From contig NC_083560.1 in NCBI RefSeq assembly GCF_019925205.1, positions 125,833,062 through 125,897,061 on the forward strand: a stretch of 64,000 nt of DNA. The letters are read 5' to 3'. The notes below the pieces were generated by a model. It saw nothing but the letters and a program-made list of their open reading frames with translations. It searched no databases and had not been told where the DNA came from. The DNA is from Metopolophium dirhodum. Taxonomy: Eukaryota; Arthropoda; Insecta; Hemiptera; Aphididae. A program made the translations under genes and the position numbers. Positions 10,988 through 23,149 of this stretch are shown here, one piece after another (positions within the stretch are counted from its first letter, which is position 1; each line of letters starts with the position of its first letter).

Positions 10988-12675
10988 TATATCTAAAATA
11001 TGCATTTATACTCAAAATATGCATTTAAAAATAAAATTTAATCCTGGCAATCCGACATCACATCGTAAACGATTATCTATCTGACTACCTATTAATAAAA
11101 TAAAATTAATACACTGTTAATTCAGCTTATATCATATTATTCGTATTATCGACGATCTTCAAGCTCCTTTAGGAAAAACGTGCGCTCTCGCGAGGACAGT
11201 TAAAAACCATATTATTATATACGACAAAAGTCAAAAACAAATTTATCTTTTGTATTAATTAATATAAAAACGTCAGTGGAGAAAAATTGATAAAATTATT
11301 AATGAAGTGCAAATATTATGTCTCCAAATGTATGAAATTGAAGAAATATGCCCTAAAATAAAAAAAACTGAAAATATGCATTTATATGCAAAATTAGTTT
11401 TGCGAAAACATAAAACGTATTTGTTTTACACTCCACTATTTTTGTGACTGTGTAAAACAAATATACAAATCGCAAATGCTAGGCCTCTGCTCTAGTTATA
11501 ATTATTACCTATTGTGAACGTAAAATTGTCTATGTTGCGAGTGTGTCAGATCGAGATACCAAATACGCTACACTGACATCCTCTTAAAAATAATTAGGTA
11601 TGATAGCTCGTTTTTTTTTTAAATGTGAGTTTTTATCCTTAATATTTTGGTGGTATCAGAAATTATATATCGTATTTAGTTACTTTTTAGGGTTCCTTAT
11701 GGTAAAACGGGACACTATTACTAAGGTTCGAAATCCGTCTGTCACCAGGCTGTATCTCATGAAAGTTATAGACAGTTGAAATTTTCACAGATGATGTATT
11801 TCTGTTGCTGCTATAAAAACAAATACAAAAGCGGTCAGGATATATAATATAAGCAGTGTTTAAAGATAATGGTACGGAACCCTTCGTGCGCGAGTCCGAC
11901 TTGCACTTGGCTGGTTTTTATTTTATTGTTTAATGTTTATTAAGTCATTTAATTTTAAAAAAAACCCTAGACAGGTGGGAATACGTAAACTCACGGACTT
12001 CAGAAGGTTATAACTTTGAAACTAAGTCCGACCGACAAATTTTGATTGCACTATTGTTCTTAACTAATAATATTTCGAAAAAAGTTATAAAAAAATCGCT
12101 TGGGAGCTAAACTACAAGAAAATTGTTGAATATTTTCATGATTTTGTTAAAATTTGAGCATAAAGTTACTGTAACAAAATTACTTTTGAAGTAATTTTAT
12201 GGTAATTTAAATGTAATTTAAGTTCGGCGTCGCGGCAGCAATGCGAGAGCAGTTCCCGCGGTGCCGTCGGTTACAAACTGAAAAAAAAAATGTAATTTAA
12301 GTTACTTTTTTGTAGTAATTATTACTAAATTACTCGTTACATTTTTTTTGGTTTAATACATTTTTAGAACGTTCGGGTTCGTAGTTGTAAGTATCTTGCC
12401 ACGTATACACGTGTTTTCTACACTTTTTAACAATTTGAACAACCAAAAGAAGCGATCAAACGCCAGAAGATCCTGGAGATCGTGTCCAATCTATCCATTT
12501 ACAACGTTCGTGACGGATTGCTAGACGCTCTAACTTTTAAACATTCCCGCCAAAACGTCAAGCCTTATCTCCAATCCATATCACTAATCCTAAACTTTCA
12601 TCTTACAACTGTCGTGACTTTTATAATTCAAACGACTCTTACTCCAAAATCTGTACCCACTCTCAGCGAGTCCAA
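10988..12675. other. Intergenic repeat-rich sequence
   Basis: No intact gene was found. The stretch includes several AATATGCATTTA-like words at 10985-11380, the Lepidoptera-like repeat at 11683-11919, and a stretch of GTAATTTAAGTTAC-type short palindromic words at about 12170-12350. The plus-strand open frame at 12482-12685 does not resemble a known protein to me. Confidence 0.4.
11683..11919. repeat. Lepidoptera-like interspersed repeat (GGTTCC ... TACGGAACCC)
   Basis: The repeat opens with TTTTTAGGGTTCCTTATGG, then AAAACGGGACACTATTACTA. It then has CTGTCACCAGGCTGTATCTC, ATGAAAGTTATAGACAG, TTGAAATTTTCACAGATGAT and GTATTTCTGTTGC, and ends GGTACGGAACCCTTCGTGCG, CGAGTCCGACTTGCACTTGG, CTGGTTTTT. 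I recognise these blocks as an extremely common repeat of moth and butterfly genomes, recalled from memory. The ends are partly inverted (GGTTCC against GGAACC). Its presence here would fit a widely distributed, possibly horizontally spread, non-autonomous element. Confidence 0.65.
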
Positions 12676-13326
12676 TCATAGATAATATAAGAATGGATAG
12701 GACATGCCTATACCAGTTTCATATGGGGCCATGTGCTTTTTTGGGGAAGAGAGAACGTAAAGAGATAATGTAATATGGGGCTTTTTTTAAGTTTATGTTC
12801 AAAAACTGTTTACAATATTTGTCAATTTCAAATTTGTATTTGTGTCTAAAAATGGAAATTGGAGTACTCAAATTACTCTAAACTCTGCGTACATAATTAA
12901 TTGTAATTATAATTTAGAATAATATAGATCGTTAATTTTTACTAATTAATCATTAATGTTATTTATTATCATTTATTAATTATCTTATCAATATTGGCCA
13001 CAAATAACCATAGACCTATAAGCTAATGGACAGCGCTTAGAGAGAGAGGTCAGGGGTACGATATAGAGTAAAAGAGAAAAGAGAACGTGGGAGAAATATA
13101 GTATTTGTTTCATACGTCAATGATTACCCTCTTTATGTTCTTTCTCTCTTTTCTCTCTTCGTTCTTTCTTCTTTCTTTCTCTTATATGATTCCCGTGCAT
13201 TGATGGCAGGGTGGAGTGGAATGCGCTGTCAATTAGTTTATAGGTCTATGCATATAACATTAAAAACGTATCGCTAATTTTTTTAGTGATAAGTTCTTAT
13301 GTCCTATCCATTTTTATATTATCTAA
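12676..13326. mobile_element. 651-bp MITE with 8-bp target duplication GAGTCCAA
   Basis: Perfect GAGTCCAA copies lie immediately outside (12668-12675 and 13327-13334). The termini are inverted: TAGATAATATAAGAATGGATAGGACAT on the left and its near-exact complement on the right (the 12681-12706 arm against about 13299-13324). A second inner palindrome pairs CATAGACCTATAAGCTAATGG at 13010 with its complement near 13228-13250. An 8-bp duplication is typical of hAT-like elements, but the terminus does not start with the usual CAG, so the superfamily is open. There is no coding capacity. Confidence 0.8.
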
Positions 13327-13362
13327 GAGTCCAAAGGGCCCCCGGGTTTCACTTAGAGCTAG

Positions 13363-13384
13363 TAATAATAATAATAATAATAAT
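13363..13384. repeat. (TAA)n microsatellite
   Basis: A run of about seven TAA units lies just outside the 12676-13326 element. Confidence 0.8.
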
Positions 13385-14065
13385 CTCCAAGGAGATTAAA
13401 GACTAATTTTAATTTTGATGTACCCAACCTAACTTGATTACATGTTATCAGTGATCACATTATTGTTCTTTATTCTTTGTTCTATAGGTTTTAACCAATT
13501 TTTTTCAAACATATTTTTCGACCCATGTATTTCTTATGGAATGAACCGTGATAACAGCTTGTTTTGAACCGTCGGTCTTATCAATAGACAATTTGACGTC
13601 ACTACTATTTGTGCCTATTAAAGAATTCTTTAATATTTATTATTTGTATACATTTTACTTCTTTGAGATACGACGCTATATTATTCAATATTCATCATAT
13701 TTAAGATTTACTTAGTTACATTTTCGTAAATTATAAAAACAGTACAACTTTGAATAAAATTGGTCCTTGTCAGCTGTTGTGAGTATCCAAAATAAATATT
13801 ATACTTTTGCAAATAGATTAAGTACCTACTTTAAATTAGTTCTGTTTCTAAACAAGAACTCTTACTTTTTTTTACGTAAAGTGAATTGGAATATAATTAA
13901 AAACTCGATTGTTCAACCAAAAACATGTAATCGGTATATTATAATTTATAGAGAAGGTTATAAAACCTAGTTCAATGCATTGCTTTTTTGATACACCTAT
14001 TACCTATTTACGTTTGTGTAAATAATTAAAATTAAAATATTATTCTATTCAAAATAAGGATCAAA
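13385..14065. other. Upstream region of the Rpn5-like gene
   Basis: No coding feature is recognised. It presumably includes the promoter and 5' UTR of the Rpn5-like gene that starts at 14066. No core promoter motif stands out in this AT-rich stretch. Confidence 0.35.
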
Positions 14066-15382
14066 ATGATGGACAATTTGGAACCTCTGAACACCGATGG
14101 TGGTCGTACAGTAAAAATGGATGTCCACTACAGTGCTATGTGTGATGAAACAATTGCCGTCGCCGAAAGTTTGGCAGCCAGCGGTAAACTACCAGAAGCA
14201 TTGTATATGTTACTCATGCTTGAAAAACAAACTAGAAACGTAAGTGATCTCTCTTTTTATATTATTATAACTACACATTTTATCATATTATGTACTGTTA
14301 TTAGTAATAAAATAAGCATGCATATTTTTAAATTTTTTGGAGCATAAACATCCGCTCCCTAGTTATAACTTTATTAGTGTCGTCCGTACATATAATTTAT
14401 ACTTATTTGTATTTTATACCTATTTAATATAAAGTACATACCTAACAGCTAACTGGTCCTTATCACCCATGTATTTACTCTTTAGAAAATATATTTTGAA
14501 ATATTATTATTTTCAATTAGCTAGTTCAAATTTTTATTACATTCATTTAAATTATTATTAATTTACCAAATATTTAAGGGCAAATAAAATGTGTTATGAC
14601 CTATGTTTTAGAGCCTATATGGAAATATTACTGATTTTATAATAAAGATTAATAAATTGTTTGGATAATAATTCATACAAACTTATAATTACCTATTTTT
14701 AAATAAAAATCAATTTTCTAATGATTATTTATTTTTATTTTAAGGGATCTGATATAGCTTCAACTGGTCGACTTTTGGTGGCTATAGTAAAACTATGTTT
14801 TCAAGCTAAAGAATGGGCATTACTTAATGAACATATTTTTCTGTTAAAAAACAGAAAATCACAGTTGGAACTTGCGGTTAGAGCTATGGTCGGAGAATGT
14901 TGTATATTCATTGACCAAATGCCGGACGAAAAAACAAAATTGAAGTTAATTCAATCTCTTAGAATCGTTACTGAAGGACAGGTAAATAATTTAATGTTCA
15001 TTTGAAATTTTAACAATTTGATGTTACAAATTTGAATGTTGTATTATTGAACATCATTATTAATTTAGTTTATTAAAATTAAAATATAAATATTTTAGTA
15101 TAAATGTACAGTTTATTATTTTTATTCTTTAGATATCTATGGTATTGGATAGAGTTCAACTCACACAAAAGTTGGCTCAAATTAAAGAAGATAAAGGTGA
15201 TGTAACTGGTGCTGAAAGTATCACTCAAGAATTGCAGGTCGAGGCTTATGATTCTATGAAAACACAAGAAGAACTCATTTATGAACAGTTTCGATTATGT
15301 TTGGCTATGCAATTTGAATCAATTACCTCATGAAGCTACCAACAAAGAAGAAATGGTCCATAAACATTTACAGACTTGTTAG
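14066..15382 (+). pseudogene. Truncated, internally deleted Rpn5 / PSMD12 copy (26S proteasome lid subunit)
   Basis: The exons are 14066-14239, 14745-14981 and 15133-15333. All join in phase at GT-AG sites and give 203 residues. The sequence follows PSMD12/Rpn5 from its N-terminus: VKMDVHYSA, MLEKQTRN, GRLLVAIVKLCFQAKEWALL, KLIQSLRIVTEGQ, KEDKGDVTGAESITQELQVE and EQFRLCLAM. It then stops at 15331. Complete Rpn5 has about 450 residues with a C-terminal PCI domain, which is absent. From 15314 to 15382 the +1 frame reads LNQLPHEATNKEEMVHKHLQ and then stops, which is the characteristic extreme C-terminus of Rpn5. An internal deletion of about 230 codons has therefore joined N-terminal exons to the last codons out of frame. 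The retained introns argue against simple retroposition. It could be a pseudogene or a short expressed paralogue. A lid subunit without PCI should not assemble normally. Confidence 0.85.
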
Positions 15383-16654
15383 AAAAATAATTAACTGTAA
15401 ATTTCTTCAAAAACACAAATTTAAAAATAATTTATATGTTTTTTTTTAATTATGATGAATTATAACCATTTAATAAAAAATATAAATTAGATTAAATATA
15501 TAATAAAAATGAAATTAATTAATATACAGAATGCAAAATTTTTTAAATATAAATACATTTATAGTTATAATATTATATTATAACTCTGAAAACAACCATT
15601 TATACATTTTTTCTCATTGATTAAACCAGAATGAATATTTTTTTTAAATACAGTAGGCATTTGATTAAAATAAGTTGGACCTAGATAATCAACATAAAGT
15701 TACTTTAAGTATTACTTCTTCATTTTATTTTTATTTATTAAATTTCTCGTAAGAATATTGGGCCTCACTGAGAAGACTTGTGTGGGGGCCTGGGATTATT
15801 AAAATACAAGGAAAAGTAAACAATAACATACATACAAATACTCAATTAGAAGCAGTACATGAATAATGGTATTAAAAAATAGTATAAAAATAAAAAAATT
15901 AATTTACAGGAAGTAATAATAAATAATTTATGATTAATAAGGTTAAATAGAAATTATTATAAATATATACATTTTTTATAAGAAATCATAATTAAACTCA
16001 TGAAGAAACCATGTGGAAAAATGTTTCTTAAATATATTAAGTGATAAATTACCTATGCCATCTTTGGTATTAAGTCATTTAATTTAGTTCAGACAATAGG
16101 TCATATTATTATTGTATAACTGTACCTGTTTTTTGAGACAAATCAGATCAGATGTTAACACATTGGTATAAAAATTACAGTTCATTATTTGTTTTTCGAA
16201 TAATATTGAAATAATAATCTAAAATAATATCAATCTATTATAGAAGGTACACTTTCTATTTGATTTTCGAATAATAACTTATTTTTTTTCTTTAAATGAT
16301 GGGCTCTCCAGTTAAACATAAAACCGGGTCAGAGAATGCAATGCATACCTTGTGTTCCCTATTGTTGCAGCACTCCATTACACGGAGTTTCATGGACCTT
16401 CATCGAGAAAAGAGAGTGAATTTTTCCATTTTAAAAACATATGTAGGTAATTTAAAATTTACAAAATTATTGTTTACAAAAATAAATAACAATAGTTAAT
16501 AACTGTATGTAAATTCACCATAGGTAATACAAAACATTTTTCTAATGTATCAGGACACTTAGATACATTTGGATAAAATTATAAGAACTAGTTTGACTTT
16601 AATGTACAAAACAATGTGTATTGATTAAAGTAATAGGATATAGACAGCCTAATT
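15383..16654. other. 3' flank of Rpn5-like gene and intergenic sequence
   Basis: AATAAA-like polyadenylation words occur near 15470-15505. The rest is AT-rich sequence without a recognisable gene or repeat. Confidence 0.4.
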
Positions 16655-16990
16655 GTAAGTTTTTTAAATTTCCAAGATGGCCATTTTGTTAATCGTATTT
16701 TTTAAAACAGTTAAAAAAAAACATTAAAATTTAATGAAAATCGCCCAAGTTAGAGCCAATTATTATTTTGAATTTCTAAGAATAATAGTTTTGTTACTAT
16801 GCATACGGCATTAGCAAAATACGATTCGCATGCTTTAATCAGAAATTGGAATGCTGATATTTTATAAATTCAAAATAATAATTAACTCTAACTTAGTCGA
16901 TTTTTATTAAATTAAAATTTTATTTTTTTTGAACTGTTTTAAAAAATACAATCAACAAAATGGCTATCTTGGAAATTCAAAAAACTCATT
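16655..16990. mobile_element. Foldback MITE, about 335 bp
   Basis: The left arm begins TTTTTTAAATTTCCAAGATG and continues GCCATTTTGTTAATCGTATT, TTTTAAAACAGTT. The right arm ends with the complement (AACTGTTTTAAAAAATACAA, then CAAAATGGCTATCTTGGAAA). The inner blocks (CAAAATAATAATTAACTCTA on the right) pair with the left near 16755-16780. A short related fragment, CAAAATGGCTATTTTAGAA, lies at about 23030. It is non-coding. Confidence 0.75.
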
Positions 16991-18473
16991 TCCCTAAACA
17001 AAATTTTTTGTAGTTTTTGAATTTTTGTAAAAAAAATCTTATTTTATACTAGTCAATCAGAATTTCCATACTTATTGCTGTAAAAATAACTATATTTAAA
17101 TATATTGATTTTCCACGGACATACTAAGGGTGATACGGGACTTACTGTATAGTAGGTTTAAAACTATTTTAGCATCAAACACTGATACACTGTAGAAGTT
17201 AATTTAAGTTCTCACAAAAGAACAATTTGATATATTGATTTGAAATTATAACATAGCCATATCCGTATTATTACAATTATTTATATTATCTAAGTAATAT
17301 AATATGGAGCACATATTTTGAAAGCACGTAAAATATATAAAGATTACAAATATGAAGGTAAGAGTTGTAATTTTAGAAATTGTAAAAATTAAAACACTAG
17401 GGTCTAGTGGGTTAATATTTTGGGAGATTTTAGAAGAAGGTATTGCATACAGTTTAATTGATCAACATTATTTATATAAAAATATCTATTAGGCAATGTT
17501 TAATGTTATTTAATATAAATTATAATTTTATAATCATAATATAATATCATTATTTAAATATGGTTAGATAGGTATAGATTATCGAACTAGAGGGCAAGAC
17601 TTTCTGTAATTGCATTATTTTTAATTTTTTAAAACTTTAGTGACAATTAAGTCAATATCATCTACATGCTTATCTTTATGAAAATTTAAATACTTAATTG
17701 AGATAACTCATCCAGTCTACACTCAGCCATTGTAAAGCGCATATAATTTTTAATTTTCTTGAGGTCAAATATTTTATTTACATCTAAGATTTTTATCGTA
17801 CATTTATTATTATCAACTAATAACTATCAAGTTATAGGTTTTGATTTCTAACCGTGTAGGTATTTTAAATTAAATATTCAAAATTAAATTTTTCAATTAG
17901 TAAAATCTAACTAAATATTATTACAAGAACGATTTATTTTTGATAATACGTTTAAAATTTACTAACCAATATCTTGATAATCAACAGTTCAGTATCAATT
18001 TATTCAAAAGTAATAGACATTTTAAAATAATTATTACCTGCATTGGCTGAATTTAAATTTTAAACCTTGCATAAAAAACAAAAAATTATATATTAAGCAG
18101 ATAATTTATTCATTATTTAAATTTACTTATGTTACAGAACTATTATGAACTAAAAATGCATTTTTAGTCAATTTTAAGATTATTTACCAACATTATTTAA
18201 TTAACATTTATCTTGATTCTTGAATTATATTAATTATTGTAGAAATAATGATTTTATTTCTTTTAGACAACTCCACTATAAGTCATTAATAGGCAACTAA
18301 ACATACAGAGCTCACGGTTATCAGTAAGTTATCACCAATCAATATTAGCTGAGTGATAAATATGATAAAGTATTATCATTTATCACTAAACGTTCTGATG
18401 TATAATTTTTCAAGGTAATATTATATTTAAGACTCAGTTTTTTTAGTTTTACAAAGTATTTATTTTCAATAAA
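16991..18473. other. Intergenic sequence upstream of BLOC1S6
   Basis: No gene was recognised. A short hairpin-forming stretch, GTGATAAATATGATAAAG with its complement, lies at about 18355-18385. The last 100 bases should contain the BLOC1S6 5' UTR. Confidence 0.35.
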
Positions 18474-21400
18474 ATGGAAGATTTAAACACGACACCTAAT
18501 GATAAATGTCGGAATTTAAATGAATTGAAGTAATTATGAACAATTTATTGTGAAGTATTACGTGTATATTTTTTTACCCGTTAAAAACATAAACCTTATT
18601 ATTTTTTTTAATTAGTTTAGAAACAAAGCCCGGATTAATAGTAATCAACTCCTATTTAAATCAAATAAATCCAGATTTGAAAGATGTTCAATCTGAAATT
18701 AAAGAAGTTGTGTAAGTACCTAGTTGAAATACTCAGAGACAATTTGATTGAAGTATAACATTGTAGTCATAGTATTTATTATTTAATTTAGTTACTATAA
18801 TTTATTATTTTAATGTTTTGCAACTTATCCTCTTGAATACCTTAATCGGGCTTAATGGTACTGGTTTGTTGTATCCCCACTCGGGGCGTGTATAAACTTT
18901 ATAGCCCCGCCACTCCGGTTTTTTATCTTGCCATCATCCATAATAAGAAGTAAGTACCTATATCGAAAAAACGTAAAAAAAAATAATTATCCCATAATAT
19001 TATAGTATATATAAGTGATAATAATTCATTTTTAATATCTGTAATAAAAGTACCCATATAAGTAATAAGTATATAAATAAGCGATGGGAGGTGACAACAT
19101 TTCAAACCCTACTAAGACCCACCGTGGTTATTGTTATACTGTTTGATGTTTGATCGGTATTATTGATCTATTATTGGTTTTTAAACAACCCATTTTATAT
19201 GAACCTATAGTAGAAATAGTAAATTTTTTTTCTGAGAACTAGCAAATTAATAACTCGTTAATGATAGTGAATGTTGACATTTATATAATGATATTGATGA
19301 ATGTTGTTAATGCTGATATTATTTAATCTGATCTAATCATACTATTTAATATTCTAGTTTCTATCAATACAGTAATGGTATTGTACAAGTTGATAATTTC
19401 AATACATTTTAAAATAATTAATACATAAATATGTTTTTTTAAATATTAATTTTTGTACGGCAAAATAATCATGAATTAAATTAATAATTCTAGTATAATA
19501 TTGTATCTTATATTATCGTCTATAGACTATACTACTATACTATAATATTATGTGCGAATACGTACCTTTGTCAACATTAACCAAAACCATGTTGTGAATG
19601 TCAACATTGGCCAAAATCCTGATGTAAATGTCAGCATCCACTAGTAAAGTCTATATTATTTAAATTTATCAACATTCACCAATTTAGTAGGTGTATGTCA
19701 ACATTCACTATGTGATTGTCAGCACTCACCGATTGTGGACAATCACCGTAACATATATATATTATAATATGTAATAATATTTTATTGTTGATAAAGATAC
19801 ATTTAGTATTTCAAGTCAATGCTTCTTAATATATAAACACTCCATAAATAACTATATATTTAGGAGTTACTTACTATTTATTAGTTAATGAAATATAAAC
19901 ATTTTACATAATAAATATTCCAATTTCCAGTACTATGGAAAAAATAGGATCATCGTTTCAAATAGATAATTACTAATTAGTATAAGAAAAAGATTTGTAT
20001 GAAATGTAAATGACACTGAATACTGAGGTTATTGAGGAAAATTTTTTAAGTTATTCATACTTTCATATATATTCATAAAATACACCAGGGACACAAAATA
20101 CATTAGCCCCCCTCCATATATTAACCCTTAATGCTCCCCTGGGTACACTATTGAATGCACTAATGGCTATTTCATGTTTATATTATTAAAATGTTATTAA
20201 TGTTTTAGTGGCAAACAAAAATCACTTATAGATGCTATGCTCAAAGAAAATGAAGAACTATCTAATTTATTAAATGAATCAGAAGTTCAAAATATGGTGA
20301 AATAATATTATTATACTTTTAGTATTTCAGTTAATAACATTATTAATTTTCAGTTCTCATCCATTAAACATTGCCATGGACAGTTGGTTGAATTAAAAAA
20401 AAAACTCATGTTTTTACACAAGAAAACTCTGACATTAGAAGTAAGTTTTATTATCATTTAACTATATACATATTTTACTGTGTTTTGGAAACTTTCTATT
20501 TGTTCTAATAATATAAAACATATTAAAATGTCAATGGATTCTACACATATTTTAGACACAAAAAACCCAAAATATTACCAATTATTAAAGCATTGACATC
20601 AACTTTATAGCTAGTACGCTTTATTGATATATGTATGTATTTTTGTACACATTTAATTTTACAATACAACATTTCAAACAGTATATTTTTTATACGCTCA
20701 AAATCTAAAATAAATAATTAATTACATTGAATTAAAAAACTACAACAAAACATTCTTATTTTTTAATGAAAATTACAACCAATTTTACTAGTATTTTGCT
20801 ACTACAACATCTGTGCTCTAATAAGAAGTAAAAGAAAACACATTTAAACAACATTTTTATATTAGTACCTATGATAAAAATGCTATTGGTGTATATTCAT
20901 TTTTATTACAATCAAGAACATAATAGAAAATATGTATTATAATTAACTGTAAAGCAAACAATACACTAACTGTTAAATGTATATAAGTATATTTCTGTAG
21001 TTTGTATGATTCTATAAAATCATTAATTGTGCATTTCATTAATTGAATAAGTTTATAAAGTTTAAAATATATATATATTCGTAATACGGAAGTGTAGGGT
21101 CAATCCACAAAAAAATATTTTTTAATGTTTGTTATTACAATTAATTTTTGTGCTATAATGGATATGATTTCTGTAATTACAAATAATTTATTTGTTATAT
21201 ATTCTAAACTTAGTATTATGATGTTCATTACTCAAAAACATATCCATTATAACAAATGAATAAATAATTTTAATAAGAAATATTGAAAAACATTTTTCTT
21301 TGGCACTTGTATGAATAACATACAAGTAATTTAAAATTATTTAAATATTATTATTTATTTTCAATGTTATAGAGAAACATTATTTGTGTAATTTAATATG

Positions 21401-21661
21401 TATATAAGTCGTTTGTTAAAATTAAAACCTTATGTATTTTATATTATTGTTTGAGTGTATAGTAAACATGAAGAGTTTATTCTTAATATAAAATAACCAA
21501 ATCATTATTTATTTGTATGTTGTACCTAATATACTATTATTATAATTTAGAAAAGAGCTAATGTTTTGCGCGTGGCCAAACAAAGAGAAGCATTACAAAG
21601 AGAACATCAGAAAGAATCAATGTTGGTACGGGAACAAGAACTTATATCAAAACAGTCATAG
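18474..21661 (+). CDS. BLOC1S6: BLOC1S6 (pallidin), BLOC-1 complex subunit
   Basis: Pallidin is a coiled-coil subunit of BLOC-1, which acts in cargo sorting from endosomes to lysosome-related organelles such as pigment granules. Exons are 18474-18529, 18616-18711, 20209-20296, 20354-20440 and 21551-21661. All have GT-AG borders and join in phase into 145 residues. The family pattern is clear: SYLNQINPDLKDVQSEIKEV (the HYLPDLQRSKQAL block), a central KQKSLIDAMLKENEELSNLL heptad region, IKHCHGQLVELKKKLMFLHK (human AKHYHAKLVNIRKEMLMLHE), and a basic C-terminal helix with KRANVLRVAKQREALQREHQ. The length is close to other insect and vertebrate members (about 150-170). The first intron is very short (86 bases), while introns 2 and 4 exceed 1 kb. 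Sequence identity is low, as is usual for this family, but order and length make the assignment solid. Confidence 0.88.
19255..19745. repeat. Inverted clusters of TGTCAACATTCACC motifs in BLOC1S6 intron 2
   Basis: On the right side (19569-19740) TGTCAACATT(A/C)ACC-like words recur about six times at 20-60 base spacing, with variants TGTCAGCATCCAC and TGTCAGCACTCACC. On the left side (19265-19315) the complement GTGAATGTTGACA and GATGAATGTTGTTAATGC appear in inverted orientation. The layout suggests a decayed foldback element with repeated subterminal motifs. Confidence 0.55.
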
Positions 21662-23149
21662 AATTATGCACTTTTAAAAGAACAGAGATAATTCACATTC
21701 ATTATTTACACAATATTTACTGATTTAAATTAACTTAAACTCTGTATATTATTTTTAAGTTGCATAAAATTAAAAATATCTAGTTTGTTAAATGTTTTAG
21801 ATTTATTAAACATTTAAAGCGATAATATTATATTTTAATGTACAACTAAATATAATGTTTTTGTTTGAAAAAGCATAATATATTATAATTTATATTGTAA
21901 TCCAAACAATTATTATTGAATGTATAATATACAGAATGGAACTAAAAGAACTATCAAATGTAATTAATCAACCATCTTATGACTTTTGTTATTATTCATC
22001 TTATGGCATCAAAAAAAAATGCATAGCATCACAATTATACTATTATTAACCATAAAAATAAAATTCTCTTTAATTTGATCAGTTATCTCTGTAAACTCTG
22101 TATATTATATTATTTACATGTTTGAACAAACTATCTAAATTGTATGTTGTTGACATTAGACTTCGTTATTTCTTACATTACTGTATAATATTTTATGTTT
22201 AAAAAAATTGTCTTGCATATATTTTTTATAAACTATGACTAAGTTGTTCTTCCCAAGTATTATATTAATAATAATTAATTTAATATTTTTATAATTTAAT
22301 GTTATTATATTGGAATATGAATATAATTTATTATTTTTATTCAATTGTACTTAATAACTATTCTATTATAATGTTCTTTAACTAATTATTCTGTTTCAAA
22401 ATTAAGTTATAAGTTCACTTAATTAAATTAGTTACATTTATTCTGTCGATAAGGGTTATTTTTTTGTTCATGGTATTTTCTAACTATAATGCATCTACTC
22501 TAATAACAATGAATTATAAGTAAAAAAAAGGATTTATTGAATCTGCTTGAATGTTCTGCTGTGAAAATAATAAAATATATAATATACCTATATCAAGTTC
22601 ACTGGCTACTGTTCATACTATTTAGTAATTACTAATCAATTCATTCTAGTCATAAATTTATAAAAATTGTATAAGCTAGCCAATAGTCCTATATAATATA
22701 TTGCATTAATATTTTACTGAATTGTTTATAAAAATAATATACAAGTCAATCTAAAATATGTATTTATGTATAATATGGTGAATAATTTATTAAAAAAAAT
22801 GAATACTTAGTAGGTAGCCAGGTAGGTTATACATCTAATTTACAGTCTTGTTAAGTACCCTTCGAATTGTGATTTGTATAATTGTAAGGTTTCCACACTT
22901 TTATAGTTAATGTTATCCAATAGGTAATAAGCAATATGTTGTATTTTTTTAAAAATGTAAGTTGTTTTCTTTCAATAAAAAAAACTGGTTAAAATTTTTT
23001 TTTTCCATAATATACAATTAAAAAACTTACAAAATGGCTATTTTAGAATTTTAGACCATGGTAAAGGGGAGGCAATATAAGGGACATAATATTCATATAT
23101 ATTATATAATTGTTCAAATTACATTAAAAAATTGCGAATAAAGTTAATT
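21662..23149. other. 3' flank of BLOC1S6 and intergenic sequence
   Basis: It presumably starts with the BLOC1S6 3' UTR; an AATAAA-like word is common here and none is decisive. No other gene was found. The minus-strand open frame at 22156-22344 is A/T-biased chance sequence. Confidence 0.35.

Noticed and set aside
12482..12685. Possible retroelement gag fragment
   Set aside because: The composition is less AT-rich than the surroundings, but I could not identify any family motif, and it ends in the adjacent MITE border.
13004..13254. Purine/pyrimidine hairpin as a separate element
   Set aside because: It lies wholly inside the 12676-13326 element and is better described as its inner arms.
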